Assembly (NCBI GenBank): GCA_003428585.1
Contig: QVQC01000026.1
Coordinates: forward strand, 1-64,000
Length of the DNA stretch: 64,000 nt
Direction of reading: 5' to 3'
Origin: Nioella halotolerans
GTDB lineage: Bacteria; Pseudomonadota; Alphaproteobacteria; Rhodobacterales; Rhodobacteraceae
Shown: in pieces, positions 11,710 to 22,400 of the stretch
How positions within the stretch are numbered: the stretch's first letter is position 1
Layout: each line of letters begins with the position of its first letter
Notes under the pieces: generated by a model
Told to the model about the DNA's origin: nothing
The model's input: the letters and a program-made list of their open reading frames with translations, nothing else
The model's database searches: none
Position numbers and translations under genes: made by a program

Positions 11710-13038
11710 ATGAACAAGATCAGCTTTGGGGTGCTGGGGATCGGCTTGTTGACCATGCTTGCGGCATGCAGTGAACGCGAGCAGATCCTGGAAGGGGAGC
11801 GTTTCGGCACACGCACCCCGCTTGAAGAGGCCGTGCCCGGTGCCGGCGACTCGCAGGATGAGGCGGCCAGCGCCCGCCCGATCACCCTTGCAAACCCAGA
11901 CACGCTGCAATCCTGGCCCATGCGCGCGGCGACGGCGCGCAACGTCGTGCCGCATCTAGCCCTTTCCGCCAGCCCGGCGGAACTTTGGGCAACCAATATC
12001 GGGCAGGGCAATTCCCGGCGCCACCGCATCACCGCTGATCCCGTGGCCGCGGATGGCCGCATTTTCACGCTCGATTCGCGCGCCACTGTCACCGCGGTCG
12101 GCACCGATGGCGCCGTCCTGTGGAGCGCCGACATGACACCGGGTTTCCACCGCGGCGGCCCTGTCTCGGGCGGCGGGCTGGCGGTTGTCGATGGGGTGCT
12201 TTACGTCACCACGGGCTACGGTGAACTTGTCGCGCTGGACCCGGCCACCGGCGCGGTGGACTGGCGGCAGCGGCTCGCGGCGGGCGTGACCTCGCCCACT
12301 GTAACGGAGAATTCCGTCTACGTGGTCAGCCGCGACAACCAGGCCTGGTCGATCAACCCGGAGAACGGGCGGATCCGCTGGCAGTTGCCCGCCTCCCCGG
12401 CAGCGGCGGTTTTGTCCGGCGGCTCGGCCCCCGCGCTCAGCGACAATCTCGTGGTCTTCCCGTTCGGCTCGGGGGAATTGGTGGCGACGCTGCGCCTGTC
12501 GGGTGTGCGCGTCTGGGGCACGACGGTGGCCGGCGAACGCCGCGGCGTGGCCTATAACAGCCTCAACGACATAACGGGCGATCCGGCGATCGTTGGCGAC
12601 AGGCTTTACGCCGGCAACCAGTCGGGCCGTGTCGTCGCGCTGGAGGTGGCGTCGGGCGACAGGATCTGGACGGCGCAGGACGGGGCATATTCGCCGCTTC
12701 TACCGGCCGGGGAGTCGGTCTTCTTCGTTTCCGACCGCAACGAGTTGATCCGCATCGACGCCGCGACAGGTGAGCGGATCTGGGGCACCGAATTGCCGCT
12801 ATTCCAGAACCGGCGGGAACGCCGCCGTCAGGCCGTTTTCGCCCATTACGGCCCGATCCTCGCGGGCGGTCGTCTGGTGGTGGCCTCGTCCGATGACGAG
12901 ATCCGCTTTTTCGATCCCGAAAGCGGCGAGCAGACCGGAACATTGCCGATTCGCGGCGGTGCGGCGGCGCACCCGATCGTGGTGAACGAAACGCTCTATG
13001 TCGTCTCGGCAAACGGCCAATTGCACGCCTATCGCTGA
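11710..13038 (+). CDS. bamB: Outer membrane assembly lipoprotein BamB (PQQ-like beta-propeller)
   Basis: The 442-residue product starts with a lipoprotein signal ending in the lipobox LAAC (cysteine about residue 20). It continues with repeated blades such as VAADGRIFTLDSRATVTAV, LYVTTGYGELVALDPATGAV and RLYAGNQSGRVVALEVASG, typical of the PQQ-like eight-bladed propeller. BamB is a scaffold of the BAM complex that folds beta-barrel proteins into the outer membrane. It sits between the YfgM-like gene and der, the conserved location for this gene. Confidence 0.88.
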   Translation: MNKISFGVLGIGLLTMLAACSEREQILEGERFGTRTPLEEAVPGAGDSQDEAASARPITLANPDTLQSWPMRAATARNVVPHLALSASPAELWATNIGQGNSRRHRITADPVAADGRIFTLDSRATVTAVGTDGAVLWSADMTPGFHRGGPVSGGGLAVVDGVLYVTTGYGELVALDPATGAVDWRQRLAAGVTSPTVTENSVYVVSRDNQAWSINPENGRIRWQLPASPAAAVLSGGSAPALSDNLVVFPFGSGELVATLRLSGVRVWGTTVAGERRGVAYNSLNDITGDPAIVGDRLYAGNQSGRVVALEVASGDRIWTAQDGAYSPLLPAGESVFFVSDRNELIRIDAATGERIWGTELPLFQNRRERRRQAVFAHYGPILAGGRLVVASSDDEIRFFDPESGEQTGTLPIRGGAAAHPIVVNETLYVVSANGQLHAYR

Positions 13039-13178
13039 TCGCTGGTGCCTGCTCATGCCCTGTTGGGGCGTTCTCCGGCTGAAGTGGCGCGGTGAGGAGA
13101 CTCCCCGCGGCACGGGTCCTTTCCATTCGGGTGCGGTTGCGCTATGCGACGCGATCTGATTGCAGAAGGATTTGAACG

Positions 13179-14621
13179 ATGAGCTTCGTTCTGGCCATTG
13201 TCGGGCGGCCCAATGTCGGCAAGTCCACCCTGTTCAACCGCCTCGTCGGCAGGCGGCTGGCGCTGGTCGATGATCAACCGGGTGTGACCCGCGATTTGCG
13301 CGAAGGCGACGCGCGCCTTGGCGATCTGCGCTTCACGGTAATGGACACGGCCGGGCTGGAGGATGCCACCGATGACAGCCTGCCGGGCCGGATGCGTCGG
13401 TTGACCGAACGCGCCGTCGGCATGGCCGATGCCTGCCTGTTCCTCGTTGACGCGCGTGTCGGGATCACCCCGACGGATGAGGTTTTCGCCGATATCTTGC
13501 GCCGCTCCGGCACGCCGGTGATCCTTGGCGCGAACAAGGCCGAGGGCCGCGCCGGCGAGGCGGGAGCGCTCGAGGCCTGGAACCTTGGCCTCGGCGAGCC
13601 GCTTTCGCTTTCCGCCGAACATGGCGAGGGTCTGGCGGAACTGGCGGTGACATTGGCCCCGATGATCGAGGCGGCAGAAGACCGGATCGAGGAGGCGGAA
13701 ACCGATATTGACATCGATGCCGACGCGCCTGCCGCGGCGCGCACCAAGCCGCTCCAGATCGCGGTCGTCGGCCGGCCGAACGCGGGCAAGTCGACGCTCA
13801 TCAACAAGATCGTCGGTGAGGAGCGGCTGTTGACCGGGCCGGAGGCGGGGATCACGCGCGACTCCATCGCCGTGCAGGTCAACTGGGGCGGCACGGATAT
13901 GCGCATCTTCGACACGGCGGGCATGCGCAAGAAGGCGCGGGTTCAGGAAAAGCTGGAGAAGCTTTCGGTGTCCGACGGGCTGCGCGCCGTGAAATTCGCC
14001 GAGATCGTGGTGGTGCTGCTCGATGCCGAGATCCCGTTCGAACAGCAGGACCTGCGCATCGCCGACCTTGCCGAACGCGAAGGCCGGGCCGTGGTCGTCG
14101 CCGTCAACAAGTGGGACGTTGAGGAGCACAAGCAGGAAAAACTGCGCGACCTGAAAGAGTCGTTCGAGCGTCTGTTGCCGCAGTTGCGCGGCGCGCCGCT
14201 GGTCACCATCTCGGCCAAGACGGGCCGTGGCCTCGACCGGCTGCAAGCGGCGATCCTGCGCGCCCACGAGGTCTGGAACCGCCGGGTGCCGACCGCCACG
14301 CTCAACCGCTGGCTGGCAGAGATGGTCGAGGCGCACCCGCCGCCCGCCCCGGCGGGGCGCCGGATCAAGCTGCGCTACATGACGCAGGCCAAGACCCGGC
14401 CACCGGGCTTCGTCGTCATGTGCTCGATGCCCGACAAGATACCCGAAAGCTATTCTCGCTACCTCGTCAACGGGTTGCGCGACGATTTCGACATGCCGGG
14501 CACGCCGATCCGCCTGCACATGCGCGGGCAGGGCGATGCGAACCCCTACAGGAATCGCAAGAAATCCACGCCCTCGCGGCTGTCCAAACACGTGCGCAAG
14601 GGCGCCACGAAAAAGGGCTGA
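13179..14621 (+). CDS. der: Ribosome biogenesis GTPase Der
   Basis: This 480-residue protein has the two consecutive GTPase domains unique to Der/EngA. P-loops are GRPNVGKST (about residues 8-16) and GRPNAGKST (about 196-204); switch regions are DTAGLE and DTAGMRKK, and NKWD is the G4 motif of the second domain. A C-terminal KH-like domain and a basic tail ([18 protein letters not shown]) follow, for 50S subunit maturation. The ATG start gives the standard [16 protein letters not shown] beginning. It is the last gene of the YfgM-bamB-der run, with 140 bases after bamB. Confidence 0.97.
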   Translation: MSFVLAIVGRPNVGKSTLFNRLVGRRLALVDDQPGVTRDLREGDARLGDLRFTVMDTAGLEDATDDSLPGRMRRLTERAVGMADACLFLVDARVGITPTDEVFADILRRSGTPVILGANKAEGRAGEAGALEAWNLGLGEPLSLSAEHGEGLAELAVTLAPMIEAAEDRIEEAETDIDIDADAPAAARTKPLQIAVVGRPNAGKSTLINKIVGEERLLTGPEAGITRDSIAVQVNWGGTDMRIFDTAGMRKKARVQEKLEKLSVSDGLRAVKFAEIVVVLLDAEIPFEQQDLRIADLAEREGRAVVVAVNKWDVEEHKQEKLRDLKESFERLLPQLRGAPLVTISAKTGRGLDRLQAAILRAHEVWNRRVPTATLNRWLAEMVEAHPPPAPAGRRIKLRYMTQAKTRPPGFVVMCSMPDKIPESYSRYLVNGLRDDFDMPGTPIRLHMRGQGDANPYRNRKKSTPSRLSKHVRKGATKKG

Positions 14622-14748
14622 GCCGCGGCCGCCGAAGCCCGCTCATCTTGGCAAGAACACCGCGCGGGGTGCAGGCGCCGTCCGACGACGGGGGCGATGG
14701 CCCTGTCACAAGGGGCCCATTGCCGTCACGCGAAAGCGCAGACGGCGG

Positions 14749-14780
14749 GGCGGTCGGCGCGCCCTTGCGGGCCGACCGCC
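14749..14780. terminator. Strong hairpin between converging der and grxD
   Basis: A perfect 10-bp stem (GGCGGTCGGC at 14749-14758, GCCGACCGCC at 14771-14780) with a 12-base loop lies between the two converging genes, 8 bases past the grxD stop. It lacks a U-tract on either strand, so it may protect 3' ends or act as a weak terminator rather than a classic intrinsic one. Confidence 0.5.
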
Positions 14781-14787
14781 GGCCCCG

Positions 14788-15150
14788 TCACGCGTTGGCG
14801 GCGCGGATCTTTTCGGCGGCCTCCTTCGAGAACACCACGCCCTTGTCCTCGAGCAAGCTGTCAAGCTCGCCCGACAGGGTCATCTCGGTGATGATGTCAC
14901 AACCGCCCACGAATTCGCCCTTCACGTAGAGTTGCGGGATCGTGGGCCAGTCGGAATAATCCTTGATGCCTTGGCGGATATCCTCATCGGCCAACACGTT
15001 CACGTCGATGAATTCCACGCCCATGAAGTTCAGCACCCCGGCCACGCGGCTGGAAAAACCGCATTGCGGCATTGTCTTGGTGCCCTTCATGAAGAGCACC
15101 ACGTCACTGGATTTCAAGGTCTCGTTGATCTGGGTCTTTGCGTCTGTCAT
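14788..15150 (-). CDS. grxD: Monothiol CGFS glutaredoxin (Grx4 type)
   Basis: The 120-residue protein has the CGFS active site (QCGFSSRV, about residues 29-36), glutathione-binding WPTIPQLYVKGEFVGGCDI, and full Grx4 length. CGFS glutaredoxins bind a bridged [2Fe-2S] cluster with glutathione and work with BolA in Fe-S trafficking and iron sensing. Its start overlaps the stop of the small membrane protein gene by 4 bases. With bolA two genes upstream, it forms the BolA-Grx pair. Confidence 0.95.
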   Translation of the reverse strand: MTDAKTQINETLKSSDVVLFMKGTKTMPQCGFSSRVAGVLNFMGVEFIDVNVLADEDIRQGIKDYSDWPTIPQLYVKGEFVGGCDIITEMTLSGELDSLLEDKGVVFSKEAAEKIRAANA

Positions 15151-15428
15151 GGTCTATCCTGTTCAGGGTCATCCGAGGGGGTGGGCCGCGCGTCATCGGC
15201 CTCCGCCTCGCGTTGCTCTAGCTCGTCGGGAACGAAGTCTTCCGGGTCGAAGCCCGCGTCTTCGTCCGGCAGGGCACCGACATGGGTGGTATTGGTTTCC
15301 TCGTCGTAATGAAGGCCATAGGTCGACCCACCGTCGCGCTTGAAACGCTTGTATTCGTGCCAAGCCGAATAGATGAAAACCAACGCGAAGAGGCCCAGAA
15401 GGCCAAAGATGAAGAACCGTGCCTCCAT
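15147..15428 (-). CDS. Small membrane-anchored acidic protein between bolA and grxD
   Basis: The 93-residue protein has one N-terminal membrane helix (FFIFGLLGLFALVFIYSAW, residues about 5-23), a short basic stretch (HEYKRFKRDGG), then a strongly acidic soluble tail (PDEDAGFDPEDFVPDELE). No known domain is visible. The first start codon follows bolA by 7 bases and its stop overlaps the grxD start, so the three genes are very likely co-translated. A link to Fe-S handling is inferred from position only. An alternative is an unrelated passenger gene. Confidence 0.75.
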   Translation of the reverse strand: MEARFFIFGLLGLFALVFIYSAWHEYKRFKRDGGSTYGLHYDEETNTTHVGALPDEDAGFDPEDFVPDELEQREAEADDARPTPSDDPEQDRP

Positions 15429-15435
15429 GTTGGGG

Positions 15436-15669
15436 TCACGGTGCCCGTGTGGTCAGTGCAAGCGCGTGCAGTTCACCCTCGGCGCCGTCCATCTTGCCCT
15501 TGAGCGCGGCATAGACGGCGCGCTGTTGCTGCACCCGGTTCATGCCACGAAAGCTTTCGTCGATCACCTGCGCGGCGAAATGGGCGCCGTCATCGCCCTC
15601 GACGACGATCTGCGCCTCGGGAAAGCGTGCGCGGATCAGCGTTTCGATCTCTTCTGCCGATATGGGCAT
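15436..15669 (-). CDS. BolA family protein
   Basis: A 77-residue protein covering the BolA fold: IETLIRARFPEAQIVVEGDDGAHFAAQVI, with the F.G.NRVQQQRAVYAAL helix after it and the conserved His of GAHF. BolA proteins partner monothiol glutaredoxins in [2Fe-2S] cluster transfer or regulation. It is the first gene of the bolA-membrane protein-grxD unit. This is the shorter BolA3/IbaG-like form. Confidence 0.9.
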   Translation of the reverse strand: MPISAEEIETLIRARFPEAQIVVEGDDGAHFAAQVIDESFRGMNRVQQQRAVYAALKGKMDGAEGELHALALTTRAP

Positions 15670-15742
15670 TCTTGTCCGTCTCCTCTGTGCCTTGACAAAA
15701 TGTAGGACTCGCCGGTGCCGGCCGCAAGCGGTGCGGCCCGGT

Positions 15743-17902
15743 TCAGCCCAGCTTCTCGGCGAAACTGCCCCGGTAGAGCGCGGCCAGCTCCTCCAGCGGC
15801 GCCGCGGAGCCGCCGAAACGCACCGTGTCGCCGCCGAACTTGCCCACGGTCAGGATCGGCACGCCGGCCTGTCCCGCCGCGATCATCAGCGCCTCGGCCT
15901 TGTCGAAGGAACAGGCGATGAGGTAGCGGCCCTGATCCTCGCCAAACAGGGTGGGGGTGTCGTCCATGTCGAGGCTGACGCCCACGCCGGATGCCTCGGC
16001 CATCTCGAAGGCGGCAAGCGCAAGGCCACCATCGGACAGATCGGTGCACATGTCGATCCAGACGCGGTTGGCGCGGATGAAATCACCGTGGCGTCGCTCG
16101 GCCTCCAGATCGACCGCCGGCGCGTCGCCATCCTCGCGGTTGAATACCTCGTAAAGCAGGGCCGATTGCCCGAGGTGGCCCGCCGTTTCGCCGACCAGAA
16201 CCGCGACATGCCCGTCGCGGGCTGTGCCGCCGATGATCTCGTCGTGATGTGCCAGAATTCCGACCGCGCCGATGGTGGGGGTGGGCAGGATCGCCTGACC
16301 GTCGGTTTCGTTGTAGAGCGAGACATTGCCCGACACGATCGGCATGTCGAGGGCGGCGACCGCCTCTCCGATGCCGGTCAGCGCGCCGACGAACTGGCCC
16401 ATGATCTCGGGCTTTTCGGGGTTGCCGAAGTTGAGGTTGTCGGTGGTCGCCAGTGGCCGCGCGCCGACGGCGGTGAGGTTTCGGTACGCCTCTGCCACGG
16501 CCTGCCTGCCGCCTTGGACCGGGTTGGCGCGCACGTAGCGCGGCGTCACGTCCGAGGTGAAGGCGAGCGCCTTGTCGGTGTCATGCACCCGCACGATGCC
16601 GGCACCGAGACCGGGGCCGCGAACGGTATCGGCCATGACCATCGTATCGTATTGCTCATAGACCCATTGCTTGGCGGCGTGGTTGGGCGCGGCGAGTAGC
16701 GCCTTCAGCCCGTCTATGGGATCAACGCCCGGCACAGGGTCCATCTCGCCGGCGGAGTCGGTCTCAACCCACGGGCGATCGTATTCCGGCGCCTCGGAGG
16801 ACAACTTGGACAGCGGCAGGTCGGCCATGACCTCGTTTCCGTGCAGGATCAGGAAGCGATCTTCGGCGATCGTCTCGCCGACGATGGCAAAGTCGAGATC
16901 CCATTTCTCGAACACCGCGCGCGCCTCGGCCTCCTTGTCGGGGTTCAGCACCATGAGCATGCGTTCCTGGCTTTCGCTCAGCATCATCTCGTAGGCCGTC
17001 ATCGTGGTTTCACGCTGCGGCACGTGGTCGAGGGTGAGCTGGATGCCCAAGCCCCCCTTGTCGCCCATCTCCACCGCCGAACAGGTCAGACCCGCCGCGC
17101 CCATGTCCTGAATCGACACGACCGCCCCGGTCTTCATCAGCTCAAGGCACGCCTCCATCAGGCGCTTTTCGGTGAACGGGTCGCCCACCTGCACCGTGGG
17201 GCGCTTTTCCTCGATCGTATCGTCGAACTCGGCGCTTGCCATGGTCGCACCGCCAACCCCGTCGCGGCCGGTCTTGGCACCAAGGTAGACCACCGGGAGG
17301 CCGACGCCGGACGCTGCGGAATAAAAGATGCTGTCGGTGTCGACCAGACCGGCGGCAAAAGCATTGACAAGGCAATTGCCGTTATAGGCGGCGTGGAACC
17401 GGACCTCGCCGCCGACGGTCGGCACGCCGAAACAATTGCCGTAGCCGCCGATGCCTTCCACGACACCGTGGACAAGCTGCCGGGTCTTGGGGTGATCCAC
17501 CTCGCCGAACGACAAGGCATTCATCGCCGCGATCGGCCGCGCGCCCATGGTGAAGACATCGCGCAGGATGCCGCCCACGCCCGTCGCCGCGCCTTGATAG
17601 GGCTCGATATAGGAGGGGTGGTTGTGGCTTTCCATCTTGAAGACCACCGCCTGCCCGTCGCCGATATCGACGATGCCCGCGTTCTCGCCGGGGCCGCAAA
17701 TCACCTGCGGGCCCGTTGTCGGCAGGGTGCGCAACCATTTCTTGGAAGACTTGTAGGAACAATGTTCGTTCCACATGGCCGAGAAGATGCCAAGCTCGGT
17801 GAATGTGGGTTCACGTCCGATGATCTCGAGGATGCGCGCGTATTCCTCGGGGTTGAGCCCGTGCGCGGCGATGATTTCGGGCGTGATGGCCGGTTCCTGC
17901 AT
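15743..17902 (-). CDS. purL: Phosphoribosylformylglycinamidine synthase, large subunit PurL
   Basis: At 719 residues this is the small-type PurL that works with separate PurQ and PurS in step 4 of purine synthesis (FGAR to FGAM, ATP and glutamine dependent). Visible motifs include [13 protein letters not shown] near the N-terminus, the ATP/Mg region [20 protein letters not shown], and [14 protein letters not shown]. The start ATG at 17902 gives the usual [21 protein letters not shown]. It ends 73 bases from bolA, on the same strand. Confidence 0.97.
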   Translation of the reverse strand: MQEPAITPEIIAAHGLNPEEYARILEIIGREPTFTELGIFSAMWNEHCSYKSSKKWLRTLPTTGPQVICGPGENAGIVDIGDGQAVVFKMESHNHPSYIEPYQGAATGVGGILRDVFTMGARPIAAMNALSFGEVDHPKTRQLVHGVVEGIGGYGNCFGVPTVGGEVRFHAAYNGNCLVNAFAAGLVDTDSIFYSAASGVGLPVVYLGAKTGRDGVGGATMASAEFDDTIEEKRPTVQVGDPFTEKRLMEACLELMKTGAVVSIQDMGAAGLTCSAVEMGDKGGLGIQLTLDHVPQRETTMTAYEMMLSESQERMLMVLNPDKEAEARAVFEKWDLDFAIVGETIAEDRFLILHGNEVMADLPLSKLSSEAPEYDRPWVETDSAGEMDPVPGVDPIDGLKALLAAPNHAAKQWVYEQYDTMVMADTVRGPGLGAGIVRVHDTDKALAFTSDVTPRYVRANPVQGGRQAVAEAYRNLTAVGARPLATTDNLNFGNPEKPEIMGQFVGALTGIGEAVAALDMPIVSGNVSLYNETDGQAILPTPTIGAVGILAHHDEIIGGTARDGHVAVLVGETAGHLGQSALLYEVFNREDGDAPAVDLEAERRHGDFIRANRVWIDMCTDLSDGGLALAAFEMAEASGVGVSLDMDDTPTLFGEDQGRYLIACSFDKAEALMIAAGQAGVPILTVGKFGGDTVRFGGSAAPLEELAALYRGSFAEKLG

Positions 17903-18130
17903 AATCGAAGATCCCCCGCGTGCTTTTCACTTCGTGTCTCCTTACGGCAAGGCCCGCTTGGGGGAAAGGGGGGGAGGCTGCGTACAAGGCAGGGACAGGG
18001 AACAGGCGACCATGACGCGCGTGGCGGCAGCCTGGCCAAAAAAAGACGGCCACGCAGACCATGCCAGACGCCCCGCCCGGTCGACGGGTATGGGGCAAGA
18101 GGCAATCCGCCCGCGTCCTGTCGTTTGGCC

Positions 18131-18158
18131 AAAAAAAAGGCCGAGACGAATCTCGGCC
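18131..18158 (-). terminator. Rho-independent terminator (minus strand)
   Basis: On the minus strand a perfect 8-bp stem GGCCGAGA-TTCG-TCTCGGCC (18158-18139) is followed by eight Us (18138-18131). It ends transcripts arriving from the LysR gene or from a separate small transcript in the 18160-18319 gap, and isolates purL from them. Confidence 0.85.
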
Positions 18159-18300
18159 AAAGTCCAACAGGGAGGTTGTGAACAAGCAAAGTGTTTTGCT
18201 GCCCACAGACGATGAAATAGGCAGCATGTTGAAAACGATCAAGGGTGAAATCTCTGCAGTGCCGCAACCCCGTTATGCGCTTTGCGCATGACCCGCGGAC
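18131..18300 (-). ncRNA. Candidate small RNA (or long 3' UTR of the LysR gene)
   Basis: This is part of the 417-base gap 17903-18319, which holds no convincing protein gene. The minus strand from about 18300 carries a short palindrome (ATGCGC-N3-GCGCAT), a CCUCCC anti-Shine-Dalgarno-like segment near 18171, and the strong terminator at 18131-18158. Small RNAs of Rhodobacteraceae often pair a CCUCC motif with such a terminator, but no promoter is clear. It could equally be a 160-base 3' UTR. The rest of the gap (17903-18130) should contain the purL promoter; I see nothing else. Confidence 0.35.
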
Positions 18301-18319
18301 AGCGGCGAACCTGCATCCG

Positions 18320-19222
18320 TCAGGCTGACTGTTCCCGCCGCTTCCTGCGATGCGCGAAGATTTCCTCGGTGACGAAGTCTCGAAAGGCCGCGATCCGCTT
18401 GGAATGGCGCAGTTCTTCGGGGTAGGCAAGAAACACCGGAACCTCGTTGCTTTCCACCTCGGGTAGAACGCGGACAAGTTGAGGAAAATCTTCTGCCAGA
18501 TAATCGGGCAAAAGGCCGATCCCGAGGTCATGCAGCACGCCCTGAAGCACTCCGAAATAGTTGTTGACGGTCAGAAAACTGCCAACGTCATGAGACATGA
18601 TTTCGCGCACCAGCAACGCGCCGGCACTGACTTGGGCAGATTGCGCATTCTGGCTGATCAGGCGATGCGTTCCAAGCCCTTCCAGTGACTGCGGGGTGCC
18701 GCTCACCTCCAGATACTGGCGCGAGGCGTAAAGCTGCATCCGCACGCTCATCAAACGCTTGCGGATCAGGTCGGCCTGGCTCGGTTCCTTCATGCGGATG
18801 GCGACGTCGGCCTCGCGCATCGGAAGGTCGATTACCCGTTCTTCGAGGATCAGGTCGATCTTGAGATCGGGATACTTGTTGTAAAGCTGGGGCAGGCGCG
18901 GCGCCAGCCAAAGCGTGCCAAACCCCACCGTGGTGGTGACACGCAATTCGCCGAACACTTCTTCCTCGCTGTCGCGGATACGCGCGGCGGCGGCATCCAG
19001 CCGTTTCGACATCGACCGCGTGGCATCGAACAGAAGTTCCCCCTGTTCGGTCAGGATCAGACCACGCGCATGACGGTGGAACAGCGTGGTGTTCAGGCTT
19101 TCCTCCAATGCCCGGATCTGGCGCGAAACCGCCGATTGGCTCAGGTGCAGCGTATCGCCCGCATGAGTCAGGCTGCCCGCGTCGGCAACAGCGTGAAAAA
19201 TCCTCAGTTTGTCCCAGTCCAT
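18320..19222 (-). CDS. LysR family transcriptional regulator
   Basis: The chosen start at 19222 gives a 300-residue protein beginning MDWDKLRIFHAVADAGSLTHAGDTLHLSQSAVSRQIRALEE, the standard LysR winged HTH. The effector domain follows (VTTTVGFGTLWLAPRLPQLY). An upstream in-frame Met exists but lies outside the family pattern. LysR proteins bind a small ligand and activate or repress nearby genes. It is divergent from the ferredoxin oxidoreductase gene with 188 bases between, so that gene is the obvious target, though the palindrome in that promoter is not a classic LysR T-N11-A site. Confidence 0.92.
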   Translation of the reverse strand: MDWDKLRIFHAVADAGSLTHAGDTLHLSQSAVSRQIRALEESLNTTLFHRHARGLILTEQGELLFDATRSMSKRLDAAAARIRDSEEEVFGELRVTTTVGFGTLWLAPRLPQLYNKYPDLKIDLILEERVIDLPMREADVAIRMKEPSQADLIRKRLMSVRMQLYASRQYLEVSGTPQSLEGLGTHRLISQNAQSAQVSAGALLVREIMSHDVGSFLTVNNYFGVLQGVLHDLGIGLLPDYLAEDFPQLVRVLPEVESNEVPVFLAYPEELRHSKRIAAFRDFVTEEIFAHRRKRREQSA

Positions 19223-19347
19223 GGGTGGGGCTTTCCTAATGGGGGTGCGGCAGGTGCACGATGCAGGGTGCCTTGGCAGGGTAAAGAGTTTACCCTGCAG
19301 TTCAATGACGAAACGGTTCGGTTTGAACGTCGTCGCGAGAGGACGCC

Positions 19348-19376
19348 TTGTTAGGTCACGCATTATGACCTATAAT
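19348..19376 (+). promoter_or_regulatory. Sigma-70 promoter with embedded palindrome before the indolepyruvate oxidoreductase gene
   Basis: TTGTTA (19348-19353) and a perfect TATAAT (19371-19376) are 17 bases apart. The palindrome TAGGTCA-N7-TGACCTA (19352-19372) fills the spacer and touches both elements, so a bound repressor would block RNA polymerase. The binding protein is unknown. Confidence 0.75.
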
Positions 19377-19410
19377 GAGATCAATTGCGCCAACCCGACG
19401 GGAGGATCCA

Positions 19411-22400
19411 ATGGGCATAGCACAAGTATCGTTGCAGGATCGGTTCGACCTTGAGAAATCGCCGGTCCTGCTGAACGGAACGCAGGCCTTGGTGCGGTTG
19501 ATGCTGGCCCAAAAGTGGCGCGACCGGCAGGCGGGGCTGGATACGGCAGGATATGTGACCGGTTACCGCGGCTCGCCGCTTGGCGCGGTGGATCTGCAGA
19601 TGGGCCGCGCGCGCAAGCTTCTGGACGCGGCCGACATCCGGTTCGAGACCGGGCTGAACGAGGACCTGGCCGCGACCGCGCTTTGGGGGTCGCAGCAGGC
19701 CGAACTGCGCGGCGAGGGACGTTACGACGGCGTCTTCGGCCTTTGGTATGGCAAGGGGCCGGGGGTGGATCGGTCGGGCGACGTGATGCGCCACGCCAAC
19801 ATGGCCGGCACCGCGCCGCATGGCGGGGTGATCATGGCCATGGGCGACGACCATACCGGCGAAAGCTCCACCACCTGCCACCAGTCCGACTGGGCCATGG
19901 TCGATGTGCACATGCCGGTGCTCAGCCCGGCGGGCGTGCAGGAAATCCTCGATTACGGGGTCTACGGCTTCGCGCTCAGCCGCTATGCCGGGGTCTGGGT
20001 GGGCCTGAAGACGATGAAGGACACGGTGGAGGCGACCTCAGTCGTCGATGGCCGTCCCGACCGGATGGCCTTCGTCACGCCCGATTTCGCCATGCCGCCC
20101 GGGGGGCTGAACATCCGGCTCGGCGATCACTGGATCGCGCAGGAGGAGCGTCTGCTTGGCCACAAGCGGTTCGCCGCAGAGGCCTTCGCGCGTGCCAACG
20201 GCATCGACAAACGCGTATTGGGCAAGCCCGGCGCCAAGATCGGCTTTGTCGCGGCGGGCAAGAACTGGCTTGACCTCGTGCACGCGATGGAACTGCTCGG
20301 CATCGGCGACGAAGAGGCGGAGCGCCTCGGCATCACCACCTACAAGATCGGCCAGACCTGGCCGCTGGACATGGCGGGGTTCCACGACTGGGCCGAGGGG
20401 CTGGAACTGATCGTCGTCATCGAGGAAAAGCGCAAGCTGATCGAGGTGCAGGTCAAGGAAACGATCTTCGACGATCGCCGCGGGCGCCGCGTCTACGGCT
20501 ACAAGGACGGGCAGGGCGAGATCCTGTTTCCAACGCATTACGCGCTCGATCCCAACGATATCGCGCTGAAACTGGGCAATATCCTGATCCAGGAAGGCCG
20601 CGGCACCGACCGGATCCGCGCCGGGATCGACCGGATCAGCGAGGCGCTGCGCGCCGACAACGCGCCGGAACTGGCCACCCGGCTGCCGTGGTTCTGCGCC
20701 GGCTGCCCGCACAATACCTCCACCAAGGTGCCCGAGGGCGCGCGCGGTGGCGCCGGGATCGGCTGCCACTTCATGGCGCGCTGGATGGACCGCGAGACCG
20801 AGGCCTTCACCCATATGGGCGCGGAAGGCGTGAACTGGGTCGGCGAGGCGCCGTTTTCCACCCGCACGCACATCTTCCAGAATCTCGGCGAGGGCACCTA
20901 CAACCATTCCGGTATTCTCGCGATCCGCGCGGCATTGGCCGCCGGCACCAACATCACCTACAAGATCCTGTTCAACGATGCCGTCGCCATGACCGGCGGC
21001 CAGCACAACGAGGGCGACCTTGACCCGGCGCGCATCGCGCATGAAGTCCGGGCGATGGGGGTCAAGCATATCGCGCTGATCTACGACCCGAAGGAAGAGA
21101 TTGATTTCTCTGCCTTTCCGCGCGACGTGGAACGCCACCCGCGCGACGACCTGATGGCGGTGCAGGATCGCTTTCAGGACATCGAGGGCGTCTCGGCGAT
21201 CATCTACGTGCAGACCTGCGCGGCGGAAAAGCGCCGCCGCCGCAAGCGCGGCACCTTCCCCGATCCCGATCGCCGCGTCTTCATCAACACCGATGTCTGC
21301 GAGGGCTGCGGCGATTGCGGGGTGCAGTCGAACTGCGTCGCCATCGTGCCGGTGGAAACCGAGCTTGGCCGCAAGCGGGCCATCGACCAGTCGACCTGCA
21401 ACAAGGATTTTTCCTGCCTTCAGGGCTTCTGCCCCAGCTTCGTGACGGTGGAGGGCGGCCAGATCCGCAAGGAGGCTTCGGCCAGCGTCGATATCGGCCA
21501 CCTGCCCGACCCCGAGCTGCCCGCGATCGACGGCACGCATAACGTGGTGATCACCGGTGTCGGCGGCACCGGCGTGGTGACCGTGGGCGCGGTATTGGCG
21601 CAGGCCGCGCAACTGGACGGCAAGGGCGCGGGCATGATCGAGATGGCGGGGCTGGCGCAGAAAGGCGGCGCGGTGATGATCCACCTGCGGCTGGCCGAAA
21701 CGCCCGAGGATATCAGCGCGATCCGCGTCGCGGTGGGCGAGGCCGACGCGGTGATCGGCGGCGATCTGGTGGTGTCGGCCGGCGCGAAGACGCTGGGCCT
21801 GATGGCGACGGGGCGCACCAGGGCGGTGGTCAACCGGCACGAGATTATCACCGGCGACTTCACCCGCGATACGGAATTTCGTATTCCCGTCAGCGATCTG
21901 GAGATGTCTCTTCAGGCAAGACTTAAAGACGGGTTGGCGCTTTTCGACGCGACGGACCTTGCCGCGAAGCTGATGGGCGACTCGATCTATTCCAACATGA
22001 TGGTGCTGGGGGCCGCATGGCAGAACGGGCTGCTACCGCTCAGCCATGAGGCGATCATGGGCGCCATCGAGTTGAACGGCGCGGCGGTGGACCGCAACAG
22101 GCAGGCCTTCGATCTGGGTCGCTGGGCGGTTCTGAACGCCGAGGAGGCCGCCCGGGTGGGTCAAGAGGTCAGCCAGATGCCCCGATCGCTGGAGGACCGC
22201 ATCGCGTTTCGCGAACGCCACCTTGTCGACTATCAGGGCAAGCGACTGGCGAAACGCTACCGCAAGCTGGTGGATGGTATCGAGGACGCGGCGCTGCGCG
22301 AGGCGGTGGCGCTCGGCTATCACAAACTTCTGGCCTACAAGGATGAATTCGAGGTCGCACGGCTGCATCTGGAGACAGAGGCCAAGGCGCGCGAGGTGTT

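Noticed and set aside
17903..18319. A small protein gene in the purL-LysR gap
   Set aside because: The available frames (for example 18061-18291 on the plus strand and 17811-18242 on the minus strand) have no ribosome site or conserved pattern; the gap fits regulatory sequence and a terminator better.
19375..19411. An upstream start for the indolepyruvate oxidoreductase (frame open from 19375)
   Set aside because: The first in-frame codon lies on the -10 element of the promoter; the ATG at 19411 has a GGGAGG site and the family N-terminus.
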